Assembly: GCA_017794945.1 (NCBI GenBank)
Contig: CP051239.1
Location: forward strand, 2,470,692 to 2,534,691
DNA from: Alcanivorax sp.
GTDB taxonomy: Bacteria; Pseudomonadota; Gammaproteobacteria; Pseudomonadales; Alcanivoracaceae
Length of the DNA: 64,000 nt
Direction: 5' to 3'
Below are positions 29,250 to 38,099 of this stretch, piece by piece. Below the pieces are notes generated by a model that saw nothing but the letters and a program-made list of their open reading frames with translations, ran no database searches and was not told the DNA's origin. Numbering within the stretch: the first letter of the stretch is position 1; each line of letters opens with the position of its first letter. The position numbers and the translations under genes were made by a program.

Positions 29250-30731
29250 ATGTTGCCCGATATCAAGCAAAACTGGTTTTCCAATGTGCGCGGTGATGTG
29301 CTCGCCGGGATCGTGGTCGCGCTGGCCCTGATTCCGGAAGCGATCGCGTTCTCGATCATCGCCGAGGTGGACCCCAAGGTGGGGCTTTACGCTTCGTTCT
29401 GTATCGCCGTGGTGACCGCGTTCACCGGCGGCCGCCCGGGGATGATCTCCGCCGCCACCGGCGCCATGGCGCTGCTGATGGTGACCCTGGTGCGCGAGCA
29501 CGGCCTGCAGTATCTGCTGGCGGCCACGGTGCTTACCGGGGTCCTGCAGATCGTGTTCGGGGTGTTCAAGCTGGCCACGGTGATGCGGTTCGTGTCCCGG
29601 TCGGTGGTCACCGGCTTCGTCAATGCGCTGGCGATTCTGATCTTCATGGCGCAGATTCCGGAGCTGTTGGGGGTGACCTGGCACGTCTACGCGATGGTGG
29701 CGGCCGGGTTGGCGATCATTTATCTGTTGCCGCTGCTGACCACGGCGGTGCCTTCGCCGCTGGTGTGTATCGTGGTGCTCACCGGGGTGGCGCTCTACTT
29801 CGGCGTGGAAATGCCCACCGTGGGGGACAAGGGGGATCTGCCGGACAGCCTGCCGGTGTTCCTGCTGCCGGATATTCCGCTTTCACTGGAAACGCTCCAG
29901 ATTATCTTTCCGGTGTCGCTGACCATGGCGGTGGTGGGCCTGCTGGAGTCCATGATGACCGCCACCATCGTCGACGACCTCACCGACACCGAAAGTGACA
30001 AGCACCGCGAATGCCGGGGCCAGGGCGTGGCCAACATCGCCTCCGGGTTCCTCGGTGGCATGGCCGGCTGCGCGATGATCGGCCAGTCGGTGATCAACAT
30101 TAAGTCCGGTGGGCGCACCCGGTTGTCCACCCTGGTGGCCGGTGCCTTTTTGCTGGTGCTGGTGGTGTTCCTGGGGGACTGGGTGTCGCGGATTCCCATG
30201 GCCGCGCTGGTGGCGGTGATGATCATGGTCTCCATCGGTACCTTCAGCTGGGAATCGATCCGCAATCTGGGCACCCACCCGGCCAGCAGCAGCGTGGTGA
30301 TGCTGGCCACCGTGGTGGTGACCGTGTTCACCCACAACCTGGCGATCGGCGTGGGCATCGGCGTGTTGCTTAGCGCCCTGTTCTACGCTAACAAGGTGGG
30401 CCGGGTGTTCTACGTCACCAGTGAGTCCGAAGAGGGCAGTTACCGCCGCGATTATAAGGTGGTGGGCCAGGTGTTCTTTACCTCCGCCGACCAGTTCCTG
30501 GCGTCGTTCGACTATAAGGAAGGCGTGGACAAGGTGACCATCGACGTGCACCGGGCCCGTTTCTGGGACATTACCGCCATCGGCGCGCTCGACAAGGCGG
30601 TGATCAAATTCCGCCGTGAAGGCACCGAGGTGGAGGTGATCGGCCTGGACGAGGCCAGCGCCACCCTGGTGGACAAATACGCCGTGCACGACAAGCCCGA
30701 CGCCGTGGAAAAACTGATGGGCGGTCACTAA
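29250..30731 (+). CDS. SulP-family anion transporter with STAS domain
   Basis: 493-residue inner-membrane transporter, start ATG 29250 behind AAGGGA. About 10-12 membrane segments from residue 12 to 390, with the SulP signature region [20 protein letters not shown] and [14 protein letters not shown], then a cytoplasmic STAS domain (about 395-493: [20 protein letters not shown]). The family carries sulfate, bicarbonate, dicarboxylates or other anions; the short loops and [18 protein letters not shown] resemble the BicA-like bicarbonate branch, but the substrate cannot be fixed. It lies 44 bases before a universal stress protein gene, a frequent SulP partner. Confidence 0.9.
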   Translation: MLPDIKQNWFSNVRGDVLAGIVVALALIPEAIAFSIIAEVDPKVGLYASFCIAVVTAFTGGRPGMISAATGAMALLMVTLVREHGLQYLLAATVLTGVLQIVFGVFKLATVMRFVSRSVVTGFVNALAILIFMAQIPELLGVTWHVYAMVAAGLAIIYLLPLLTTAVPSPLVCIVVLTGVALYFGVEMPTVGDKGDLPDSLPVFLLPDIPLSLETLQIIFPVSLTMAVVGLLESMMTATIVDDLTDTESDKHRECRGQGVANIASGFLGGMAGCAMIGQSVINIKSGGRTRLSTLVAGAFLLVLVVFLGDWVSRIPMAALVAVMIMVSIGTFSWESIRNLGTHPASSSVVMLATVVVTVFTHNLAIGVGIGVLLSALFYANKVGRVFYVTSESEEGSYRRDYKVVGQVFFTSADQFLASFDYKEGVDKVTIDVHRARFWDITAIGALDKAVIKFRREGTEVEVIGLDEASATLVDKYAVHDKPDAVEKLMGGH

Positions 30732-30775
30732 GGCGCCTTTCGAAGGCTGCCACACCGAATAAAAGGAACGAGACT

Positions 30776-31639
30776 ATGAGCCATGTGATTGCCTGCATCG
30801 ACGGTTCCGCCGCCGCGGACTCGATTTGCGACCACGCCGCCTGGGCCGCCGGCCGCCTGAACGCGCCGCTGATGCTGCTGCACGTTCTCGATGAGGCGCG
30901 ATACCCTGGAACAAAGAGCCCGAGCGAGACCAACCTAAGCGGTAACCTGGGCCTGGGCGCCCGGGAGACGCTGCTGACCGAACTGGCGGAGCTGGACGCC
31001 AAGCGCAACCGGCTGGCCCTGGAACAGGGCAAGGCCACCCTGGAAGCGGCGCGTACCCGGGTGGCCGCCGACGGCGTGCCGGACCCGGTGCTGCGCCAGC
31101 GCCACGGCAACCTGGTGGAGGCGCTGAAGAGCCTGGACGACGACACCCGCCTGCTGGTGATCGGCAAGCAGGGCGTCAAGCACGGTGGCGCCGGGCAAGC
31201 CGGCGGCGAGGTCGGCGACAACGTGGAGCGGCTGGTGCGCACCATCCACAAGCCGGTGCTGATCACCGTGGGCGAGTTCCGCGAACCGAAAAGCGTGATG
31301 CTGGCGTTCGACAACAGCGACACCACCCGGGCCGCGGTGCGGTTGCTCGCCGACAGCCCGCTGTTCAAGGGCACGCCCTGCCATCTGGTCAAGGTCAACG
31401 GTGGCGACGAAGGCCTCGATTGGGCCACCCGGTGCCTGGAGAACAGCGGCCATACCGTGGTCACCGCGCATCTGGAAGGGGAGGTGGAGTCCGCCCTGCA
31501 CCAGTACCAGGAAGAGCAGGGTATCGACCTGATCGTGATGGGGGCTTACGGTCACTCCAGGATCCGCGAGTGGCTGATCGGCAGCACCACCGACCGCATG
31601 CTCCGCAACGCCCGGGTGCCCCATTTGATTCTGAGGTGA
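30776..31639 (+). CDS. Tandem universal stress protein (UspA family)
   Basis: 287 residues made of two Usp domains. The first (1-150) has a degenerate nucleotide site, VIGKQGVKHGGAG. The second ends in the ATP-binding pattern IVMGAYGHSRIREWLIGSTT (G-x2-G-x9-G-S/T) and VPHLIL. It is probably cotranscribed with the SulP gene and may modulate it or respond to the same stress. The start is ATG 30776 after AAGGAACGAG. Confidence 0.92.
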   Translation: MSHVIACIDGSAAADSICDHAAWAAGRLNAPLMLLHVLDEARYPGTKSPSETNLSGNLGLGARETLLTELAELDAKRNRLALEQGKATLEAARTRVAADGVPDPVLRQRHGNLVEALKSLDDDTRLLVIGKQGVKHGGAGQAGGEVGDNVERLVRTIHKPVLITVGEFREPKSVMLAFDNSDTTRAAVRLLADSPLFKGTPCHLVKVNGGDEGLDWATRCLENSGHTVVTAHLEGEVESALHQYQEEQGIDLIVMGAYGHSRIREWLIGSTTDRMLRNARVPHLILR

Positions 31640-31773
31640 TGCGCCATTCATGAAAAAAATACCGGGTATCATCAAGATTGATTTCTTTTATGAGGCCGCC
31701 ACTCCTAGAATGCGCGCCATCGGTAGCTGGTGAGCCGGCTTCGGTATCCATTTCCATATCGAAAGGATTGACC

Positions 31774-33363
31774 ATGTCATACTCCAAAGACATCGAAGCA
31801 TTGAATTCCGTGGTTGGTGCCAACAAAACCTGGCACGACATCGACCCGGAAGCTGCTGTTCGCATGCGTCTGCAGAACCGTTTCAAAACGCATCTGGACA
31901 TCGCCAAGTACAACGCGAAGATCATGCGCGAGGACATGGCGGCCTACGACGCCGATAACAGCAAGTACACCCAGTCACTGGGTTGCTGGCACGGCTTCAT
32001 TGGTCAGCAGAAGATGATTTCCATCAAGAAGCACTTCGGGGATACCAAAGGCCGCTACCTGTACCTGTCCGGCTGGATGGTCGCCGCGCTGCGCTCCGAG
32101 TTCGGTCCGCTGCCCGACCAGTCCATGCACGAGAAAACCGCGGTCGCCGACCTGATCCGCGAACTCTACACCTTCCTGAAGCAGGCGGACGCCTGGGAAC
32201 TGAACCACCTGTTCCGTGACCTGGACGAAGCCAAGGCCGCCGGTGACCAGGCCAAGCAGGCCGAGATCGTCGACAAGATCGACAACTTCCAGACCCACGT
32301 TGTGCCGATCATCGCCGACATCGACGCCGGTTTCGGTAACCCGGAAGCCACCTACCTGCTGGCCAAGAAGCTGATCGAAGCGGGCGCGTGCTGCATCCAG
32401 ATCGAGAACCAGGTGTCCGACGAGAAGCAGTGTGGCCACCAGGACGGCAAAGTGACCGTTCCCCACGCCGACTTCATCGCCAAGATCAACGCGGTTCGCT
32501 ACGCGTTCCTGGAGCTGGGCGTGGACGACGGCGTGATCGTTGCCCGTACCGACTCCGAAGGCGCCGGCCTGACCCAGAAGATCGCCGTGACCAACGAGCC
32601 GGGCGACCTGGGCGACCAGTACAACAGCTTCCTGGAAGGCGAATACATCGATTCCGCCGACCAGATCAACAACGGCGACATCGTGATCAAGTCCGACGGC
32701 AAGCTGCTCAAGCCCACCCGTCTGGCCTCCGGTCTGTTCCAGTTCCGCCGCGACACCAACATCGACCGCGTGGTACTGGACTGTGTGACCAGCCTGCGCA
32801 ACGGCGCCGACCTGCTGTGGATCGAGACCCCGACCCCGAACGTGGCTCACATCAAGCACATGGTCGACCGTATCCGCGAGCAGGAGCCGAACGCCAAGCT
32901 GGTTTACAACAACAGCCCGTCGTTCAACTGGACCCTGAACTTCCGTCAGCAGGTGTTCGATGCCTGGAAAGAAGAAGGCAAGGATCTGGGCGAGTACGAT
33001 CGTGCCGACCTGATGAACGAGAAGTACGACACCACCGAGCTGGCCGATGTGGCCGATGAGTGGGCCAAGGAGTTCCAGGCCAAGGCGGCCCGTGAAGCCG
33101 GTGTGTTCCATCACCTGATCACGCTGCCGACCTACCACACCGCGGCGCTGTCCACCGACCAGCTGGTGGAAGGCTACTTCGGCGAGGAAGGCATGCTGGC
33201 CTACGCCAAAGGCGTTCAGCGTGAGGAAATCCGCCGTGGCATCGCCACCGTGAAGCACCAGGACATGGCCGGTTCCAACATCGGTGATGACCACAAAGAG
33301 TACTTCTCCGGTGAAGCCGCTCTGAAAGCCGGTGGTAAAGACAACACCATGAACCAGTTCTGA
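31774..33363 (+). CDS. aceA: Isocitrate lyase (long, about 530-residue form)
   Basis: 529 residues from ATG 31774, GAAAGGA upstream. Splits isocitrate into glyoxylate and succinate, needed to grow on acetate, fatty acids or alkanes. The catalytic loop reads DEKQCGHQDGK (active-site Cys), with IADIDAGFGNPEATYLL and VARTDSEGA for Mg and substrate binding. The longer insert between these is that of the Pseudomonas-type enzyme rather than the 434-residue E. coli type. Codon use is very regular, suggesting high expression. No malate synthase is adjacent. A strong terminator follows. Confidence 0.96.
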   Translation: MSYSKDIEALNSVVGANKTWHDIDPEAAVRMRLQNRFKTHLDIAKYNAKIMREDMAAYDADNSKYTQSLGCWHGFIGQQKMISIKKHFGDTKGRYLYLSGWMVAALRSEFGPLPDQSMHEKTAVADLIRELYTFLKQADAWELNHLFRDLDEAKAAGDQAKQAEIVDKIDNFQTHVVPIIADIDAGFGNPEATYLLAKKLIEAGACCIQIENQVSDEKQCGHQDGKVTVPHADFIAKINAVRYAFLELGVDDGVIVARTDSEGAGLTQKIAVTNEPGDLGDQYNSFLEGEYIDSADQINNGDIVIKSDGKLLKPTRLASGLFQFRRDTNIDRVVLDCVTSLRNGADLLWIETPTPNVAHIKHMVDRIREQEPNAKLVYNNSPSFNWTLNFRQQVFDAWKEEGKDLGEYDRADLMNEKYDTTELADVADEWAKEFQAKAAREAGVFHHLITLPTYHTAALSTDQLVEGYFGEEGMLAYAKGVQREEIRRGIATVKHQDMAGSNIGDDHKEYFSGEAALKAGGKDNTMNQF

Positions 33364-33385
33364 TAACTGGTTCTCCAGTGTCATA

Positions 33386-33415
33386 AAAACGGCGCCTTCG
33401 GGCGCCGTTTTTTTT
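33386..33415 (+). terminator. Rho-independent terminator of aceA
   Basis: ACGGCGCC-TTCG-GGCGCCGT (33389-33408), an 8-bp GC-rich stem with a stable tetraloop, followed by eight Ts at 33408-33415. It starts 26 bases after the stop codon. Confidence 0.95.
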
Positions 33416-33622
33416 GCCATGTGCGCCAGGCATGACGCGAAGCGCCATAAACCGGCGCTGTTCCGGCCCGGCGAATAGAATTCGCACACGAGGCGTCGCC
33501 TGCGCGGGAGGGCGTACAACGGCTCCGGTCGACACTACGTGGTTTGCTCTGGCGGGCCGAGACCGCTCCTTTGTCTCACATCTATTCGATTCTGACCCTC
33601 ACCGCTTTTTCTGGCATTATTA

Positions 33623-33634
33623 TACTGGCCAGTA
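33623..33634. promoter_or_regulatory. Palindromic operator TACTGGCCAGTA at the RND efflux promoter
   Basis: A perfect 12-bp palindrome overlapping a TATACT -10-like hexamer (33621-33626), about 20 bases before the ATG. This is the usual place for a TetR-type repressor of an efflux operon. No regulator gene lies beside it in the window. Confidence 0.6.
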
Positions 33635-33650
33635 CTGTTTAGAGGTGGTG

Positions 33651-34736
33651 ATGATGTATTTCAAGGGCATGCCCGTACGGGCATTGTTAGTTGTCGGCGT
33701 GGCGGTTGTGGGCCTGGCCGGATGCGGTGAGCCGAAGACTCCTGCGCAACCACAGCCGGTTCCCGTGAAATTGACGACGGTGGGGGACACCGGTGAGCGT
33801 GTTCGACGGTACCCGGGGCGCGTTGTGGCAACGGAGCAAGCTGAAATGGCCTTCCGTGTGTCGGGGCAATTAGTGTCACTGCCGGTCCGGGACGGGCAAA
33901 AAGTGCAGCAGGGTGAGCTGCTTGCCGAATTGGATGCCCGGGATTTCCGTAACGAATTGGATCAGCGCAGGGCCGACGCAAAGCTTGCCGAAAACCAGTA
34001 TCGGCGTGGTCAAACGCTTTCCGAACGGGGCATGATCGCTGATTCCGAGCTGGACGAACTCACCGCGCGTCACCAGCAGGCCCAGGCGGCGTTACGTCAG
34101 GCGAGGGATACTCTTTCCTACACCCGTCTTACCGCGCCCTATGACGGCGTGGTGGCCGGCACGGAGCAGGAGAATCACCAGTTCGTTCAAGCCCGGGAAG
34201 CCGTGCTCTATCTACAGAGCACGGACACCTTGGACGTGCATTTCTCCGTATCCGAGAACTTTATTCGTCGTGTTTTGCCTCTGGACCGATCATTTCGTCC
34301 GGACGTGGTGTTTTCCGGGCTTTCCAAGCAGCGATTTTCCGCCGTTTATCGCGAGCACGAGGCCCGCCCCGGTGCCACTCAGGCCTACACCATCGTGTTG
34401 ACATTGCCGATGCCCGATAAGGTGAAGCTGTTGCCAGGAATGAGTGCGACGGTGTATGTCGACGAGGCCGCGTTGCGGCATGCCGATAAGGTCCCCCTCA
34501 CCGTACCGATGGCGGCGGTGTTCAATAGTGATGAAGAAAGCGGCGCCCGGGTTTGGCGCTTTGATCCGCGCAGCAATAAGGTCCAGGCTCAAGCAGTGAA
34601 GCTGGGCGAGGTCTCCGGCGACCGCGTGGCTATTCTGGACGGTCTGTCGCCGGGCGATCGTATCGTGGTGGCCGGTGTGCACCGTCTGAAAAACGGCCAG
34701 GCGGTGCGCGAACTGACCGGCGAACGGGGGTTGTAA
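33651..34736 (+). CDS. RND efflux periplasmic adaptor lipoprotein
   Basis: About 361 residues; ATG 33651 or 33654 behind AGAGGTGG. The signal peptide ends in a lipobox, VVGLAGC (Cys about 25). Then come the adaptor core: barrel-sandwich half GRVVATEQAEMAFRVSGQL, a coiled-coil hairpin (LDQRRADAKLAENQYRRG..), the second lipoyl half YTRLTAPYDGVVAGT, and beta-barrel and membrane-proximal domains. It bridges the pump below to an outer-membrane channel encoded elsewhere. Overlaps the pump gene by one base. GC is visibly lower than in neighbours. Confidence 0.94.
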   Translation: MMYFKGMPVRALLVVGVAVVGLAGCGEPKTPAQPQPVPVKLTTVGDTGERVRRYPGRVVATEQAEMAFRVSGQLVSLPVRDGQKVQQGELLAELDARDFRNELDQRRADAKLAENQYRRGQTLSERGMIADSELDELTARHQQAQAALRQARDTLSYTRLTAPYDGVVAGTEQENHQFVQAREAVLYLQSTDTLDVHFSVSENFIRRVLPLDRSFRPDVVFSGLSKQRFSAVYREHEARPGATQAYTIVLTLPMPDKVKLLPGMSATVYVDEAALRHADKVPLTVPMAAVFNSDEESGARVWRFDPRSNKVQAQAVKLGEVSGDRVAILDGLSPGDRIVVAGVHRLKNGQAVRELTGERGL

Positions 34737-37700
34737 TGAGTATTGCCGAGTATGCTGTTCGGCATCGGGTGATCAGTTGGTTATTCACTTTGGTGCTGCT
34801 GATTGGCGGGCTGGTTGGGTTTCTGCGGTTGGGTCAATTGGAAGATCCCGAGTTCACGCTGAAGACCGCCATGGTGATCACCGAGTATCCCGGTGCTTCC
34901 GCCCTTGAAGTGGAAGAAGAAGTGACCCTGCCGGTGGAGAAAGCGATTCAAAGTCTTTCCTACGTGGACTACGTAACGTCCATATCCAGCGCCGGTTTGT
35001 CTCAGATCACCGTCGAGATGAAACCCATCTACCGTGAAGATGATCTGAAACAAATCTGGGACGAGTTGCGCCGCAAAACCCGCGATCTGCAACCCCGGTT
35101 ACCTCCGGGCGCCAACGATATTGAGGTAATAGACGACTTTGGCGACGTTTATGGGATCCTGTTGGCCCTGACAGGGGAGGGCTACGGCTATCAGGACCTG
35201 GAGGATTATGCCGATGTACTGGTTCGTGAGCTGGTGCTGGTCGAGGGTGTGGGCAAGGTTCAGGTTGGTGGCCAGCGCCAGGAACAGGTTTTCGTGGAGC
35301 TGTCCCGGGAACGTCTCGCCAATCTCGGCATTAGCCAGGACCGGATTTTTTCTTTGCTTGGTACCCAGAACGCCGTGAACCCGGCCGGGCGGGTGCGGGT
35401 GGGAGATGAATACTTGCGTATCGCGCCCACCGGTGAATTCAATTCCGTGGACGCGATGCGAGATTTGTTGATCTCGGACCCGGGCGCCGGAGAGCTGGTG
35501 TACCTCGGGGATGTGGCTAGCATTAAGCGGGATCATCGTGAGGTGCCGCGGCATCTGTATCGCCATCAGGGGGCACCGGCGCTGACCTTGGGTATTTCCT
35601 TCTCCCCGGGGGTCAATGTGGTGGACGTAGGCGAGCGTGTGCGCCAGCGGCTACAAGAGATGGACTACCGCCAGCCCGCCGGCATGGAGCTGACGACGGT
35701 CTACGACCAGCCCGGAGAAGTGGAGCGTTCGGTGAACGCCTTCCTCTGGAACCTGGCCCAGGCCGTGATGATCGTGATCGGCGTGTTGTTGCTATTCATG
35801 GGGTTCCGCTCCGGTGTGTTGATGGGCGGCATTCTGCTGCTTACTATTCTCGGAACCTTTATTGTCATGGCGGTGCTGGGCATTGAACTGCAGCGTATTT
35901 CCCTGGGCGCCCTGATCATCGCTCTGGGTATGCTGGTGGACAACGCCATCGTGATCACCGAAGGCATACTGGTAGGCATAAAACGCGGGTTGTCCAAGGT
36001 GGCCGCCGCCTCGGAGATCGTGCGGCAGACCGCTTGGCCGTTACTCGGTGCCACGGTGATAGCGATCACCGCGTTCGCGCCGATCGGCTTGTCCAGCGAC
36101 GCCTCGGGCGAGTTCACCAACAGTCTCTTCTGGGTACTCCTGATTTCCTTGATGCTGAGCTGGGTGGTGGCCATCACGCTGACCCCCTTTTTCGCCCATC
36201 TGATATTTTCCCGCGACCGGCAGACGCTTGATGAAGGCGACAACGATCACGGCGAAGATCCCTACAAAGGCCGTGTCTTTCGGATTTACCGGCGGCTGCT
36301 GGGCATGGCTATTCGGCACCGGGTGGTGACACTGGTGGCCATGGTGCTGTTGTTGGTGTCGGCTGTGGGTGGTTTCGGTCTGGTTAAGCAATCGTTTTTC
36401 CCACCGTCCAATACGCCAATCTTTCTGGTTGACTACTGGTTGCCCCAGGGTAGTGATATCCGCGCCACTATCGAACGCGTAGAGGAGCTGGATCGTGCCT
36501 TGCGGGACATCGAGCACGTCACCCAGGTAACCAGCACCATCGGCCGGGGCGCGCAACGATTCATGCTGCCGTACGTCCCGGAGAAGACCTATCCGTCCTA
36601 TTCTCAACTGATCGTTAGAGTGGATCAGCGGGAGAATATCGACGGAGTGATCGCGCAAACCCGGAATTGGATTGACCGCCACCAACCCTCCGCCTTTGCC
36701 AAGCTCAAGCGCTTGATGATCGGCCCCTCCGCCAACGCCACCATCGAGGCACGGCTCTCCGGACCCGACCCGGCGGTATTGCGTTCCCTAGCCGTGCAGG
36801 TGAAAGAGATCATGGCGACCGACCCGGGTCTGGAAAACATTCGCCACGACTGGCGTCAACAAGAAAAAGTGATCCGTCCACAATTCGAGCAGGCCCAGGC
36901 CCGGCGCGCGGGGGTTACCCGGGAAGACCTTGAAGACGCCCTGAAGATGAACTTCTCCGGCCTGGAAGTGGGTCTGTTCCGTGACGGCGCCGACCTGCTG
37001 CCGATTGTTGCGCGCCCCCCGGATCAGGAGCGCCTGGGCGCGGATAATCTGGACCAGGTGCGTATCTGGTCACCGGTACATGAGGATTACCTCGCTATTC
37101 GGCAGATTGTCTCCGGCTTTGCAACTGAGCTGGAGAATGGTTTGATCCTGCGTCGTGACCGTAAACGTACCCTCACCGTGCAGGCTGAACCGGACGTACT
37201 CGGTGATGAAACCGGGGATCAGGTATTGCGACGCGTGCGTCCCGAAATAGAAGCGCTGCCCTTGCCGCCTGGCTACGAACTCACCTGGGGTGGAGAGTAT
37301 GAACTCACCCGGGACGCTCAAAAGGCGGTCTTTGCCAGCGTTCCCCTGGGCTATCTGTTCATGTTCATCATCACCATTTTGCTGTTCGACAGTCTGCGTC
37401 AACCGTTGGTTATCTGGGCCACGGTGCCGCTGGCGATCATTGGCGTGACCATTGGGTTACTGGTATTCAACGCGCCTTTCAGTTTCATGGCGCTGCTGGG
37501 TTTCCTAAGCCTTTCCGGTATGTTGGTGAAAAACGGAATCGTGCTGGTGGAGCAGATCAAACTTGAGCTCCAAACCGGCGTGGATGCCCTGGACGCTGTG
37601 ATCCATGCCTCCGTAACCAGGGTGCGTCCAGTCTGCATGACCGCTGTGACCACGGTTTTGGGTATGGTGCCTTTGTTATTTGACGCCTTTTTTAAATCCA

Positions 37701-37807
37701 TGGCGGCGGTAATCATGTTCGGTCTGGGGTTTGCCACGGTACTGACCCTCATCGTGGTGCCGGTTTTGTATACCCTGGCTTATCGCATAAGCCCGCGGCG
37801 CGACTGA
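34736..37807 (+). CDS. RND efflux pump, inner-membrane transporter (AcrB/MexF superfamily)
   Basis: 1023 residues, 12 membrane helices in two repeats, each with a large periplasmic loop. The N terminus is MSIAEYAVRHRVISWLFTL. Helix 4 carries GMLVDNAIVITEG, where AcrB has two acidic residues (VDD); only the first Asp is kept, as in a subset of HAE1 pumps. Helix 6/11 motifs include SGMLVKNGIVLVEQIK. It exports hydrophobic compounds by proton antiport. The substrate cannot be read from sequence. Start ATG overlaps the adaptor stop. Confidence 0.95.
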   Translation: MSIAEYAVRHRVISWLFTLVLLIGGLVGFLRLGQLEDPEFTLKTAMVITEYPGASALEVEEEVTLPVEKAIQSLSYVDYVTSISSAGLSQITVEMKPIYREDDLKQIWDELRRKTRDLQPRLPPGANDIEVIDDFGDVYGILLALTGEGYGYQDLEDYADVLVRELVLVEGVGKVQVGGQRQEQVFVELSRERLANLGISQDRIFSLLGTQNAVNPAGRVRVGDEYLRIAPTGEFNSVDAMRDLLISDPGAGELVYLGDVASIKRDHREVPRHLYRHQGAPALTLGISFSPGVNVVDVGERVRQRLQEMDYRQPAGMELTTVYDQPGEVERSVNAFLWNLAQAVMIVIGVLLLFMGFRSGVLMGGILLLTILGTFIVMAVLGIELQRISLGALIIALGMLVDNAIVITEGILVGIKRGLSKVAAASEIVRQTAWPLLGATVIAITAFAPIGLSSDASGEFTNSLFWVLLISLMLSWVVAITLTPFFAHLIFSRDRQTLDEGDNDHGEDPYKGRVFRIYRRLLGMAIRHRVVTLVAMVLLLVSAVGGFGLVKQSFFPPSNTPIFLVDYWLPQGSDIRATIERVEELDRALRDIEHVTQVTSTIGRGAQRFMLPYVPEKTYPSYSQLIVRVDQRENIDGVIAQTRNWIDRHQPSAFAKLKRLMIGPSANATIEARLSGPDPAVLRSLAVQVKEIMATDPGLENIRHDWRQQEKVIRPQFEQAQARRAGVTREDLEDALKMNFSGLEVGLFRDGADLLPIVARPPDQERLGADNLDQVRIWSPVHEDYLAIRQIVSGFATELENGLILRRDRKRTLTVQAEPDVLGDETGDQVLRRVRPEIEALPLPPGYELTWGGEYELTRDAQKAVFASVPLGYLFMFIITILLFDSLRQPLVIWATVPLAIIGVTIGLLVFNAPFSFMALLGFLSLSGMLVKNGIVLVEQIKLELQTGVDALDAVIHASVTRVRPVCMTAVTTVLGMVPLLFDAFFKSMAAVIMFGLGFATVLTLIVVPVLYTLAYRISPRRD

Positions 37808-37824
37808 GCCGCGTCCGCCGTGAA

Positions 37825-37853
37825 CGAAAGGCGGCCCAAAAGGCCGCCTTTCG
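37825..37853 (+). terminator. Stem-loop after the RND operon
   Basis: CGAAAGGCGGCC (37825-37836) pairs with GGCCGCCTTTCG (37842-37853): a 12-bp stem with a 5-base loop, 18 bases after the stop. The T-run is poor (TTGT), so termination strength is uncertain. Bases 37854-38099 show no gene; a TATACA hexamer near 37995 may be a -10 for the next gene. Confidence 0.7.
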
Positions 37854-38099
37854 TTGTCGGTGACTCAAGAAAATCTTCCGGTTGTCGATAGATAGGCGTG
37901 AGGCGGCTCATCCCGCGAGCTGGTGAATGTTTAACGCCGGAGCGGCCCGGTTTCTTATATCTGTCCCCTTGCCCCACCTGTCTCATTCTGATGGTATACA
38001 ACTCAGTGCGCACAACGGGGAATGCAGGGACAGCATGGGGGAAGGGCGTCAAGGGAAATGCCCGCCGGAATACGAGACTAAAGGCTGTCTGGGGATCGC

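Noticed and set aside
31975-33519. 514-codon open frame opposite aceA
   Set aside because: Shadow of a highly biased gene; it also runs across the aceA terminator.
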